The notes beneath the pieces were generated by a model. It did not search any database, was not told where the DNA came from, and saw nothing but the letters and a program-made list of their open reading frames with translations. This document shows, piece after piece, positions 43,518 through 51,951 of a stretch of DNA of 64,000 bases; within the stretch, counting starts at the first letter, position 1; each line of letters opens with the position of its first letter. Source of the stretch: Spirosoma utsteinense (GTDB lineage Bacteria; Bacteroidota; Bacteroidia; Cytophagales; Spirosomataceae); the NCBI RefSeq assembly GCF_014282275.1, contig NZ_VFIA01000010.1, forward strand, positions 124,001 through 188,000. The letters run 5' to 3'. The position numbers and the translations under genes were made by a program.

Positions 43518-43603
43518 TTACTTTTGTTTCGTAATTGGTCAGCCCGTGGCGCATCTCCCATCGGGAACGAACACGTAAACGCCCACACTTTTACCAGTAA
43601 CCC

Positions 43604-44161
43604 GTGGTTCAACTTGCTTTTTATGCCTTCGCGGCTCTTACGCTCATTGGTGCCTTTGCCGTGCTATTCACGCGTAATGTACTGTATGCGGCCTTTTTTC
43701 TGTTGCTGACCCTGTTGGGTACAGCTGGCCTGTTCGTGCTGGCGAGCGCCGACTTTCTGGCCATTGCCCAGATTATGATCTATGTTGGCGGGGTATTGGT
43801 GCTGGTTATCTTCGGCGTCATGCTCACCCACAAACCCGAACGGCCGACCGACGCCAGCAGCCAGACGCCCAATCGCATTGCATCGCTGAACCGGGTGGGG
43901 ACCTCTCTCTCCCGGGTGCTTCCGGTACTGGTAGCTGGCGGCTTATTTATGGCGTTGTATACGCTGCTACGGCGGGCTCATTTCAGCCTGTTGAGCCGAC
44001 CCATTGGCTGGGAAAGCACGATCCGCACGGTTGGCAAACAACTCATGACCGAGTATGTAGTTCCTTTCGAAATTGTTGGCATTCTGCTGCTGGCAGCGCT
44101 GGTTGGCGCTACGTACCTGGCCGCATCCCCTACTAAATCCAGCCCTCATGCAGCCCGTTGA
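43604..44161 (+). CDS. nuoJ: NADH-quinone oxidoreductase subunit J
   Basis: A 185-residue membrane subunit with five hydrophobic helices. The signature FLAIAQIMIYVGGVLVLVIFGVM (helix 3, the pi-bulge region that couples quinone chemistry to proton pumping) is clear. It starts with GTG at 43604. It lies 86 bases after nuoI and overlaps nuoK by 14 bases. Confidence 0.93.
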   Translation: MVQLAFYAFAALTLIGAFAVLFTRNVLYAAFFLLLTLLGTAGLFVLASADFLAIAQIMIYVGGVLVLVIFGVMLTHKPERPTDASSQTPNRIASLNRVGTSLSRVLPVLVAGGLFMALYTLLRRAHFSLLSRPIGWESTIRTVGKQLMTEYVVPFEIVGILLLAALVGATYLAASPTKSSPHAAR

Positions 44162-44459
44162 CAGTCACCTTTTTTTGATCGTTGGCGCTGCGCTGTTCAG
44201 CATCGGGCTGGCCGTCGTGCTCTTCAAGCGTCATGCCATTGTGGTGCTGATGGGTATCGAACTGATGCTGAACGCCGTCAATATCAATCTGGTTGCGTTC
44301 AGCCAGTATGACCCTGACCGCTTGCAGGGGCAAATGCTGGCGCTGTTCGTTATGGTGGTGGCAGCTGCTGAATCGGCGGTGGCGCTGGCTATCGTGCTGC
44401 AGGTCTACCGCCATTTCAAAACGGCTCAGCTCGACGAACTGAATGAACTGAAGCAGTAA
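44148..44459 (+). CDS. nuoK: NADH-quinone oxidoreductase subunit K
   Basis: A 103-residue subunit with three helices. The conserved GIELMLNAVNINLVAF segment carries the membrane glutamate needed for proton transfer, followed by VMVVAAAESAVALAIVL with the second one. ATG 44148 lies inside the end of nuoJ, so translation is coupled. The 2OG oxygenase gene starts 23 bases after its stop. Confidence 0.94.
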   Translation: MQPVDSHLFLIVGAALFSIGLAVVLFKRHAIVVLMGIELMLNAVNINLVAFSQYDPDRLQGQMLALFVMVVAAAESAVALAIVLQVYRHFKTAQLDELNELKQ

Positions 44460-44482
44460 CCCGGCCCCGTCTGTATTTCCTG

Positions 44483-45088
44483 ATGAACCCTGACTACGAA
44501 CCCATTATCGACGGCATCCTTGCGGACGGATACGGCATTCTCGACAACTTTCTGTCACCGTCCGAAGTCTCGGGACTTGCCCTGTGTTTGCGAAACCGGC
44601 GCGAGGCTGGTCAATTTCGGTCGGCCGGTATCGGTAACCAGCAGGTGAGCATCCAGACAGCCATTCGGGGCGACGAAATCCTGTGGCTCGACGAAGACAC
44701 AGTCATTTCGGAGGAACGGGCTTTTCTGGACCGCATCGGCCAGTTTGTCCAGTACGTCAATCAAACGTGTTACCTCGGCTTGCGGGATTACGAATTTCAT
44801 TACGCCCTCTACCCAACCGGCACCGTCTACAAACGCCACCTGGACCGGTTCAAAAGTGACTCTCGCCGGAAGCTTTCGGTCATCTGCTACCTCAATACGA
44901 ACTGGCAGGAATCCGATGGTGGCCAGCTGGCGTTGTACGTTCCCGACGCGGATGGGTCAGAACAACAGGTGACGGTAGTGCCAGCAGGTGGTCGGCTGGT
45001 ATGCTTCGACAGCGGCCAGCTGGAGCATGAAGTTTTCCCGGCTACCCGGGAGCGGCTGAGCGTTACAGGCTGGCTCAAAACGGCCTGA
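44483..45088 (+). CDS. 2-oxoglutarate/Fe(II) oxygenase, prolyl 4-hydroxylase-like (SM-20 type)
   Basis: A 201-residue enzyme of the double-stranded beta-helix oxygenase fold. The iron triad is His119-x-Asp121 (KRHLDRF) with His182 (LEHEVFPATRERLS), and Arg191 is placed to bind 2-oxoglutarate. The blocks LSVICYLNTNW, GGQLALYVPD and GRLVCFDS match SM-20/PHD-type prolyl hydroxylases such as the bacterial enzyme that modifies EF-Tu. The gene is inserted in a complex I cluster right after nuoK, close to the proline-rich NuoI tail. Its substrate is unknown; a role on NuoI is inference. Confidence 0.9.
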   Translation: MNPDYEPIIDGILADGYGILDNFLSPSEVSGLALCLRNRREAGQFRSAGIGNQQVSIQTAIRGDEILWLDEDTVISEERAFLDRIGQFVQYVNQTCYLGLRDYEFHYALYPTGTVYKRHLDRFKSDSRRKLSVICYLNTNWQESDGGQLALYVPDADGSEQQVTVVPAGGRLVCFDSGQLEHEVFPATRERLSVTGWLKTA

Positions 45089-45095
45089 AAACACA

Positions 45096-45123
45096 TCAGC
45101 CCGAAATTTGTATCTCGGGCTGA
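45096..45123. terminator. Hairpin between convergent genes
   Basis: TCAGCCCGA (45096-45104) pairs exactly with 45115-45123 across a 10-base loop, 8 bases after the oxygenase stop and 8 bases beyond the methyltransferase stop. Confidence 0.6.
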
Positions 45124-45130
45124 CAGTAGC

Positions 45131-45961
45131 TTAGCGGGTCACGACCAGCGTATCCTGGTAATCATAGAAATTTTCCGTCCGTCCCGACCAGTAACCGTAC
45201 CGTATCCCCCCTTTGATCACAAAGCCTATTTCGGCCAGCGTATTCACGATAAACGTTTCATCGAAGGCAATCGCATTTTCGGGCGCGTCGGTGCTTTCTA
45301 CCATCGACAAATCGGTAAACGGCTTAAGGGCAATGCTGGAACGGCCCGCGTCGATCAGTCGCCGGGAGTCTGTATTGAGCAGAAAGATGGTAAAGTACAC
45401 CCGGCCACCCGGCTTCAGTACGCGATACAGCTCTTTCAGGTAGTGAACCACGTCTTTTTCGAGCATGTGGGTGAACACCGATGTAAGAAAACAGAACGTA
45501 AACGAGTCTGCCGGAAAAGGGAAAACAACTTCCGAGGCAAGAACCTGACCCGCCGGATTATAGGTTTTGTTGTAGATGTTCAGGTGGCCAAACCGAAACT
45601 CCGGGTACTTTTTCGTGATAAACTGCTGGCACCAGTCTACCCCATCCTTTACGATTTCGATACCTTCGTAGCAGTTGCTGGTCGTCAGGTATTGGGCTAA
45701 CGGTACGGCTAAACGACCTACTCCGCTACCAACGTCCAGCACCCGATCGGTCGGTTGCAGGTCACCTATCTCCCGGAAGCGCCCGAAGAACGCATCACCA
45801 TGACTTTTGAAATCCCCACCGCCCACGAAATGAAGCCGTTTAGGCGGGGTGAGCGAATCCCGCTGCCCCGTTATGATCTCGAACCGATCGACGAGCGTGA
45901 CAGGTACAGCCTGCTTGAGCGCTGTTTTAATTGAGGAAGGAATAAATTGTTTAATGGTCAT
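45131..45961 (-). CDS. Class I SAM-dependent methyltransferase
   Basis: A 276-residue protein with the SAM-binding motif I VLDVGSGVGRLAVPLAQ, motif II in YEGIEIV, and the YRVLKPGGRVYFTIF strand, so it is a Rossmann-type methyltransferase. The rest (HFVGGGDFKSHGDAFF; GIRYGYWSGRTENFYDYQD) is like a group often linked to sugar or surface glycan synthesis, but the substrate cannot be told. It sits on the reverse strand and splits nuoK from nuoL. Confidence 0.85.
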   Translation of the reverse strand: MTIKQFIPSSIKTALKQAVPVTLVDRFEIITGQRDSLTPPKRLHFVGGGDFKSHGDAFFGRFREIGDLQPTDRVLDVGSGVGRLAVPLAQYLTTSNCYEGIEIVKDGVDWCQQFITKKYPEFRFGHLNIYNKTYNPAGQVLASEVVFPFPADSFTFCFLTSVFTHMLEKDVVHYLKELYRVLKPGGRVYFTIFLLNTDSRRLIDAGRSSIALKPFTDLSMVESTDAPENAIAFDETFIVNTLAEIGFVIKGGIRYGYWSGRTENFYDYQDTLVVTR

Positions 45962-46255
45962 AGGGAATCGGAGCGCCCTATAGGCAGGGCTTTAGAGAAA
46001 GGTGGTTAAAGAAAGGCAGGTAGCTGATCCTCAACGGCTGATCAACAGGAAGCCAGAGAGTGGGCATGGTTTGTGAAAAACAGACCTGGTGATTCAAACC
46101 AGAGCGCGTTGTTCAGTAACGTATTTACCATGTAAGTCTAAAGACAAAAGTGGATAGTGGCGTAAAGCTATCAAAAACTGCGGAAGTGCCAGCGGGCGGT
46201 AGTTGGTTTCCCATTTATGAATCGGGATATTTGCGGTTTATTCAAACGCCTGCGA

Positions 46256-48178
46256 ATGCCCGTTGACCCGTTTCCTCTAGTATCTGCGCTAACCATCGCC
46301 CTGCTCCTGCTCCCTTTCGCCGGTTTTCTGGCGATAGCACGGGCTAACGGACGCCTGGCGGGTGGACTGGCAGTAGGTTTGACAGGGACGGGGTTACTGC
46401 TCTCGGTCCTGCTGGCAGCCAACCTGCCGACCGATGTAGTAAGTCTGCGGGCCGATTGGGCAACGATTTCCGGTGTCTCGTTTGGCGTTAGTTTCCGGCT
46501 CGATGTGCTTACGGCTCTTATGCTGATTCTGGTACATTTTGTGGCGTTGCTCGTACAGATCTACTCCATAGCTTACCTCCACGAGGAAGCCGAGAGCGCC
46601 CCCCGCCAGTTGTCGCGTTACTTTGCTTATCTACAGCTGTTCGTTGGTGCTATGCTGGGTATCGTGCTGGCCGGGAATCTGCTGGTGCTCTATGCGTTCT
46701 GGGAACTGGTTGGTCTGGCGTCGTACCTGCTGATCGGCTTTTACACCGAACGTCCTGCCGCTGGCAAAGCCGCCAAAAAAGCCTTCCTGATGAACCGGGT
46801 GGGCGACATAGGCTTTCTGCTCGGCATTTTCCTGATGTACTATTACTTCGACACGTTCGACTTGTCGGTTTTGACCGGCACTGGTGCTGTGGGCAACGCC
46901 CCAACAGTCCTTGGCTTGTGCCTGTTTATGGGATGCGTCGGCAAATCGGCCCAGTTCCCATTGCTGACCTGGCTACCCGACGCCATGGAAGGCCCCACAC
47001 CCGTATCGGCCCTGCTCCACGCAGCAACCATGGTAGCGGCCGGTATTTTTCTGCTTGCCCGTATACATCCTTTACTTTCCCCCGATGCGCTGGTCGTTAT
47101 CACGGTCGTCGGCACCATCACGACGCTCTGGGGCGGTTACTCGGCCGTTTTCCAAACCGACATCAAAAAAGTACTGGCTTTCTCCACGGTCTCCCAACTG
47201 GGCCTGATGGTGGCAGGCATGGGGACTGGCCATGTAGAAGGTGCCTTGTTCCACCTCCTGACACACGCATTTTTCAAAGCGGGTCTGTTTCTGAGCGCCG
47301 GGTCCGTCATCCACGCGGTTCACACGCAGGACATGCGGCAGATGGGCGGTCTGCGCCATACCCTTCCTACCACCTTTGTGGCTTACACCCTGTGTGCGGC
47401 TGCGCTGGCGGGCCTACCCTTCTTCTCTGGTTTCCTCTCCAAAGAAGCTATTCTGGGGGGAGCGTTTGCGTGGGCCGATCGACAACCGGGTTCGTTGTCC
47501 GGGGTGATTCCGGTACTGTTATTGGTTTCGTCGGGTCTGACGGCGTTTTACATGGCCCGGCAGTGGCGGCTGGTTTTCTTCGGCGCGTACCGGAAGGATG
47601 CGGTATCGCTGGCTCAGGTTCACGAACCCAGCTGGCTCATGCGCGGGCCGGTGGTGGTGCTGGCAGCGCTGTCGGTGTTTATCTGGTTTTCTGTCAATCC
47701 ATTCAATGCCCACGAGAGCTGGTTTTTTGCTTTCTTCCCGATACCTGAAGAGCCTCCCATTGGCTGGCTGGCCCCGGTTTCGGTGGGGCTGGTGGGGCTG
47801 GGAGGCTGGTGGGGCTTTCGGCTGCGGGAGCCCGACTACAGCCGGAGTTATGTAAGACTGTCGCTCGATTATGGCTTTCTCGACACGATCTATCAGTTTC
47901 TGATCATTGACCCGACCCTTAAATTTGCGGCTCACCTCAACCGCACCGATCAGCGATTGGTCGATGGGGCTGTCAATAACGCGGGGATATCGGTGGTGGT
48001 GCTGGCTCATCTGGCCAATGGCCTGGATCGCTACGTCATCGACGGATTTGTCAACGGCGCAGCCTGGCTGGCGGGTCAGCTTGGCTCGTTGACCCGGTCG
48101 GTGCAGAACGGGAAGGTTCAATCCTACATCACCGCTGCGGTAGTGGGTTTGTTGGTAATGCTTTGGTGGTTATTGTAA
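46256..48178 (+). CDS. nuoL: NADH-quinone oxidoreductase subunit L
   Basis: A 640-residue antiporter-like proton pump subunit with about 15-16 helices. The family segments SRYFAYLQLFVGAML, YAFWELVGLASYLLIGFY, MEGPTPVSALLHAATMV, and VSQLGLMVAGMG are plain. The C-terminal amphipathic arm and last helix are present. An upstream in-frame ATG at 46217 exists, but 46256 (MPVDPFPLVSALTI) is the better start. About 290 bases upstream are non-coding, so it likely has its own promoter because the gene before it is on the other strand. Confidence 0.94.
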   Translation: MPVDPFPLVSALTIALLLLPFAGFLAIARANGRLAGGLAVGLTGTGLLLSVLLAANLPTDVVSLRADWATISGVSFGVSFRLDVLTALMLILVHFVALLVQIYSIAYLHEEAESAPRQLSRYFAYLQLFVGAMLGIVLAGNLLVLYAFWELVGLASYLLIGFYTERPAAGKAAKKAFLMNRVGDIGFLLGIFLMYYYFDTFDLSVLTGTGAVGNAPTVLGLCLFMGCVGKSAQFPLLTWLPDAMEGPTPVSALLHAATMVAAGIFLLARIHPLLSPDALVVITVVGTITTLWGGYSAVFQTDIKKVLAFSTVSQLGLMVAGMGTGHVEGALFHLLTHAFFKAGLFLSAGSVIHAVHTQDMRQMGGLRHTLPTTFVAYTLCAAALAGLPFFSGFLSKEAILGGAFAWADRQPGSLSGVIPVLLLVSSGLTAFYMARQWRLVFFGAYRKDAVSLAQVHEPSWLMRGPVVVLAALSVFIWFSVNPFNAHESWFFAFFPIPEEPPIGWLAPVSVGLVGLGGWWGFRLREPDYSRSYVRLSLDYGFLDTIYQFLIIDPTLKFAAHLNRTDQRLVDGAVNNAGISVVVLAHLANGLDRYVIDGFVNGAAWLAGQLGSLTRSVQNGKVQSYITAAVVGLLVMLWWLL

Positions 48179-48232
48179 TGCGGCCGGGCGGACGTTTCCG
48201 CATCCTGCCCGCCTATTTTTGTGTTTTTATAA

Positions 48233-48249
48233 GCGGACATCCTGTCCGC
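48233..48249. repeat. 7-bp hairpin just upstream of nuoM
   Basis: GCGGACA (48233-48239) pairs with TGTCCGC (48243-48249), ending 7 bases before the nuoM ATG. It could affect ribosome access. It is short, so weight is low. Confidence 0.4.
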
Positions 48250-48256
48250 GTTACGC

Positions 48257-49936
48257 ATGATTCTTTCGCTACTCATTTTTCTGCCGTTGGTCGGTTCGTT
48301 GCTGGTGGCGTTGCTACCCGAAAACCAGACGATGCGGTTTCGCTGGATTGCCCTGATTATCACACTGATCGAGGGAGCGCTGGCCGGACTGGCCTGTATG
48401 GCTTTCGATCGGTCGATAGGCGGCTATCAGCTACTTGAGCAGGCCAACTGGATTACGCTGCCACTCGGCAATCTCGGCATCGCGTCCATCGATTACCTGG
48501 TCGGTATCGACGGCATGAGTTTACCACTCGTGGTACTCTCGGCAGTTGTCATGCTGGTTGGCGTCGTGTCGTCGTGGACTATTACGCACCGGCAGAAGGC
48601 CTATTACTCGCTGTATCTGCTCCTGACGGGCACGATCATGGGTTGTTTCCTGGCCCTCGACTTCTTCCTGTTCTTTTTGTTCTTCGAGTTTATGCTCCTG
48701 CCCATGTATTTCCTGATCGGATTGTGGGGCGGACCACGCCGGGAGTATGCTTCCATCAAATTCTTTCTTTATACACTGCTGGGCTCGTTGCTGATTCTAC
48801 TGGTTATGATCGGGCTGTATCTGTCGGTGATGGACCCGGTCAGCACGGCCGTAGCAGCCGGTTTCATTGCTGACCCCTCGGCGGCAACGGACGAAGTCAT
48901 CCGGGTTATTCAGGGACATCTGCAAAGCGGTCAGATCAACCCGACGCTGATCGTACATACGTTCGACATGCGTTACCTCGCCGACGGCGGCAACTACCTC
49001 CCCAGCGCGTTCCTGAACCCGGCCTCCGAGCCAATCGTACTGGGGCTCCCGGCCCGGATGCTGGCCTTCTGGGCCGTGTTCATTGGTTTTGCTATCAAAC
49101 TACCCATCGTTCCGCTCCATACGTGGTTGCCCGATGCCCACGTCGAAGCCCCAACGCCGGTGTCGGTCGTGCTGGCGGGTGTCCTGCTCAAAATTGGTGG
49201 CTACGGCTTTCTGCGGATCGTCTGGAACTTCTTTCCGGATGGGGCGGCCGAATATGCCCAGACGCTGGCCGTGCTGGGTACGATCTCCATTGTGTATGGT
49301 GGGCTGGTAGCGCTGGCCCAGAATGACCTCAAGAAGATGATTGCCTATTCGTCGGTGTCACACATGGGTTTCGTCCTGCTCGGTATGGCGTCACTTACGG
49401 CCGAAGGCATCAACGGCGCGGTGTATCAGATGGTGAGCCACGGCGTTCTGTCGGCGATGCTATTTTTGTTGACGGGCGTCATTTACGACCGCACCCACGA
49501 CCGGCGCATCGATTCCTACCGGGGTCTGATGCAGCCCATGCCCTACTACGCTACCCTGACAGCCGTCGCCTTCTTTGGGTCGCTGGGGTTACCGGGCTTT
49601 TCAGGATTCGTCGGCGAGTTGTTCACCCTCATGGGGAGCTTCCAGTCCGAGTGGTTGCCCGGCTGGCTCACGGCCGTAGCCGCAACGGGTATTCTACTGG
49701 CCGCAGCTTACTTCCTCTGGACGCTCCAGCGCATGTTTTTTGGTCCGTTCTGGTTTCGCCACGAAGCGACGGCCTTAACGCCTGTCCCTGTTCTGAGCGA
49801 CCTCACCGCCCGCGAAAAACTCATGCTGATTCCGCTGGGGGCACTGGCGCTGGCACTGGGCCTATTCCCGAACCTGATCTTTACCCTCACCAGCACCACC
49901 GTGGGGCAGTGGATGGTGAAGTTTGCGGTGGAGTAA
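48257..49936 (+). CDS. nuoM: NADH-quinone oxidoreductase subunit M
   Basis: A 559-residue proton pump subunit homologous to NuoL: DFFLFFLFFEFMLLPMYFLI, AIKLPIVPLHTWLPDAHVEA (the HTWLPDAH signature), APTPVSVVLAGVLLKIGGYG and MIAYSSVSHMGFVLLGM. It is 78 bases after nuoL. nuoN, normally next, is absent; a reverse-strand glycoside hydrolase follows, only 11 bases on. Confidence 0.94.
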   Translation: MILSLLIFLPLVGSLLVALLPENQTMRFRWIALIITLIEGALAGLACMAFDRSIGGYQLLEQANWITLPLGNLGIASIDYLVGIDGMSLPLVVLSAVVMLVGVVSSWTITHRQKAYYSLYLLLTGTIMGCFLALDFFLFFLFFEFMLLPMYFLIGLWGGPRREYASIKFFLYTLLGSLLILLVMIGLYLSVMDPVSTAVAAGFIADPSAATDEVIRVIQGHLQSGQINPTLIVHTFDMRYLADGGNYLPSAFLNPASEPIVLGLPARMLAFWAVFIGFAIKLPIVPLHTWLPDAHVEAPTPVSVVLAGVLLKIGGYGFLRIVWNFFPDGAAEYAQTLAVLGTISIVYGGLVALAQNDLKKMIAYSSVSHMGFVLLGMASLTAEGINGAVYQMVSHGVLSAMLFLLTGVIYDRTHDRRIDSYRGLMQPMPYYATLTAVAFFGSLGLPGFSGFVGELFTLMGSFQSEWLPGWLTAVAATGILLAAAYFLWTLQRMFFGPFWFRHEATALTPVPVLSDLTAREKLMLIPLGALALALGLFPNLIFTLTSTTVGQWMVKFAVE

Positions 49937-49947
49937 ACCACCTGTTC

Positions 49948-51111
49948 CTATTTCATTCGGTACAACTCGCTCCCCGCCAGCAGCAGACAGCCGAGGCCGT
50001 AGTCTTCAAAATCCGGCTTGCTGGTATAGGTGACGGGCTGGCCATCTTTGGGTTCTTTACCCGTTCCCTGCACATACCCCAAAAAACCGGTTGGATGTAC
50101 TGATTCGGTAGCCATCGCGTTCCAGGCTTTTGCCATAATGGGCGTATAAACTTTTCGGTCGAGCAACCCCTGATTCACACCCCAGGCCATGCCGTAGACG
50201 AAGAGGGCCGTTCCTGTCAGTTCTTTACCGCCGAAGTTAGTGGCATCGTGCAGGCTCACGTTCCAGTAGCCATCGGGCCGCTGCAACGGCCTTAGGGCGG
50301 CTATCATATCGAGGAAGGTGCGTTCATATTCGGCACGGTGGGGGGCGTTTTTCGGCATAATGGCGAGCACGCGCACCAGGGCGGCTATAACCCAGCCGTT
50401 CCCCCGCGACCAGTAGCAGTCTTCGCCGTTCGGCTCTTTATAGGGTGGCACAAAATCGGCGTCGCGCCACCACAAATGATCGGTTGGGTTATATAGACCA
50501 TTGCCGCCATGCTTCTTTTTCGAATAGGCATACAGCTGATACATCTTCTCGAAGTAGGCCGGATCGTTGTACAACACGCCTAATTTAGCATAAACAGGCA
50601 TGGCCATTTGCAGGGCGTCGATCCAGTTCCAGTCATCTACTTTCGGACTGGTCAGCATGGTGTCGATACTGGCCTTTATGTCGCGGATGCGCTCCGGCTT
50701 TTTGTCGATTTCGAACAGGTCGATGTAGGTCTGACCACAGCACTGGTCATCGGCATTACGGGTTTTCATACCACTCCGCAGGCCCCAGTTATGTTTTTCA
50801 CCCCATTCGACAGCGTAGTCGTAATACGGCTTTTTTGGGTCTACACCATACAGGGCCATTAATCCTTCGTAATAAACGGCACGGGTCCAGATATTGCTGG
50901 GGCGGGTTTTGTTGGTGACGATCACCTGACCGGGGTCTGGCCATGCCTTCATGAAATACGCATTGGCGCGGGTCATGGTCTGTAAAATCGCCGACTTTGC
51001 GGGGAGCTTTGAATCCGGTTCGCTATCGGCGGCAGCGAATGTGGACAGTATAATCACACAAATCAGTAACCTGACCAGCGACTGATACGGGCGAAAGAAG
51101 AAGAATTTCAT
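49948..51111 (-). CDS. Glycoside hydrolase family 105 (unsaturated rhamnogalacturonyl hydrolase)
   Basis: A 387-residue exported enzyme (hydrophobic signal near residues 13-28) with the GH88/GH105 (alpha/alpha)6 barrel: RAVYYEGLMALYG, RNADDQCCGQTYIDLFE with the catalytic Asp, WRDADFVPP, YWSRGNGWVIAALVRVL and the C-terminal GTALFVYGMAWGVNQGLL. It removes unsaturated uronic residues from pectin-derived fragments. No other pectin genes are in the window. Confidence 0.9.
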   Translation of the reverse strand: MKFFFFRPYQSLVRLLICVIILSTFAAADSEPDSKLPAKSAILQTMTRANAYFMKAWPDPGQVIVTNKTRPSNIWTRAVYYEGLMALYGVDPKKPYYDYAVEWGEKHNWGLRSGMKTRNADDQCCGQTYIDLFEIDKKPERIRDIKASIDTMLTSPKVDDWNWIDALQMAMPVYAKLGVLYNDPAYFEKMYQLYAYSKKKHGGNGLYNPTDHLWWRDADFVPPYKEPNGEDCYWSRGNGWVIAALVRVLAIMPKNAPHRAEYERTFLDMIAALRPLQRPDGYWNVSLHDATNFGGKELTGTALFVYGMAWGVNQGLLDRKVYTPIMAKAWNAMATESVHPTGFLGYVQGTGKEPKDGQPVTYTSKPDFEDYGLGCLLLAGSELYRMK

Positions 51112-51195
51112 AGCAAAGATTGGACACGGCTGGTCTGCGTATACCTGTTTAACGAGTCATTCCCAGCCTAGAAGGAAGTTGGCCATGGCGGTTTA

Positions 51196-51717
51196 CTACT
51201 TACCCGCACTATAGTCTGTCATCAAATCTATAAAAGCCGAACTTACCTCCTTACTATACGGGTTAGCGCGCTTAATAATAATCGCACAATGATAGATAAG
51301 TTGCTTTTCCGCGTCATAGAAACCATCATCAATCCGCATGTAGTCATTGGCGGCAAAATGATCATACCAGCGGTTGAACTTCCGCCAATGTGCTTCCTCT
51401 TTCCGATCGGCAGTATCGCAGATGAAAATTGTAATGGTCAGCTCGCTTCTTTGATAGAAGTCATTGATGATTGCGGCAACAGTGGGAGCAATCAGTACAT
51501 CGAACGAAGGGCGTCGGCCAGTTGGATTATCCGCAACGTTGATAACTAACTCAACAATCTCGTTCGCCAGTACAAAATCATAACCGAACAGGTACGGTGT
51601 GGGCTTAAACTGAATCTCATAAAGGATCAGTTTTTCCGTCGAAAATAGATATATATTTTTCTGACCGCCAACAAATTGAAAATCGTATCTAGATGGCAGC
51701 TGTTCCACGCTCGTCAC
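51196..51717 (-). CDS. DUF6169-like hypothetical protein
   Basis: A 173-residue protein with phrases such as RYDFQFVGGQKNIYLFSTEK, ITIFICDTADRKEEAHWRKF and IIIKRANPYSKEV that resemble the DUF6169 family of Bacteroidota; no function is known for it. It has no signal or membrane segment. Its start lies inside the end of a small upstream gene (29-base overlap), so the two form a coupled pair in the style of toxin-antitoxin or effector-helper modules. That reading is inference. Confidence 0.7.
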   Translation of the reverse strand: MTSVEQLPSRYDFQFVGGQKNIYLFSTEKLILYEIQFKPTPYLFGYDFVLANEIVELVINVADNPTGRRPSFDVLIAPTVAAIINDFYQRSELTITIFICDTADRKEEAHWRKFNRWYDHFAANDYMRIDDGFYDAEKQLIYHCAIIIKRANPYSKEVSSAFIDLMTDYSAGK

Positions 51718-51883
51718 GTCTACGCTTTAACTCAGCGACTGCCGCCTGGATCAACGGATCGGTATGAAAGTTGTCGACAATCTCTTCTTCTGCCTGCCGC
51801 TTGTCGGCGATCAGGCGCTCCAGGATAGCCACGGCCCGCTCATGACGAGACAGTGTTATGAAAGGATGTGGATGCGTCTCCAT
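51689..51883 (-). CDS. Small helical protein, partner of the DUF6169-like gene
   Basis: A 64-residue charged helical protein starting at ATG 51883 (METHPHPFITLSRHERAVAIL) with Glu/Arg-rich helices LIADKRQAEEEIVDNFHTD and LKRRRDERG. I do not recognise a family. It is the first gene of the pair, and overlap with the next gene supports that it is translated. The size and charge fit an antitoxin-like partner, though no DNA-binding motif is obvious. Confidence 0.6.
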   Translation of the reverse strand: METHPHPFITLSRHERAVAILERLIADKRQAEEEIVDNFHTDPLIQAAVAELKRRRDERGTAAI

Positions 51884-51951
51884 AAGCAATCATTTGTTGA
51901 TCAGGCCAATTTACTTATTTCTACTCAAAACGGCTACCTGTTGATTCCAGT

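Noticed and set aside
42815..43612. 265-codon Gly/Ala-rich open frame antisense to the NuoI tail
   Set aside because: It mirrors the Pro-repeat codons of the NuoI tail; its apparent repeats are only the complement of FRPT repeats.
46020..46255. tRNA or small RNA gene in the gap before nuoL
   Set aside because: One T-loop-like string was noted but no acceptor or anticodon stems could be paired.
46918..47748. 276-codon frame overlapping nuoL on the same strand
   Set aside because: It is an out-of-frame shadow of conserved nuoL sequence.
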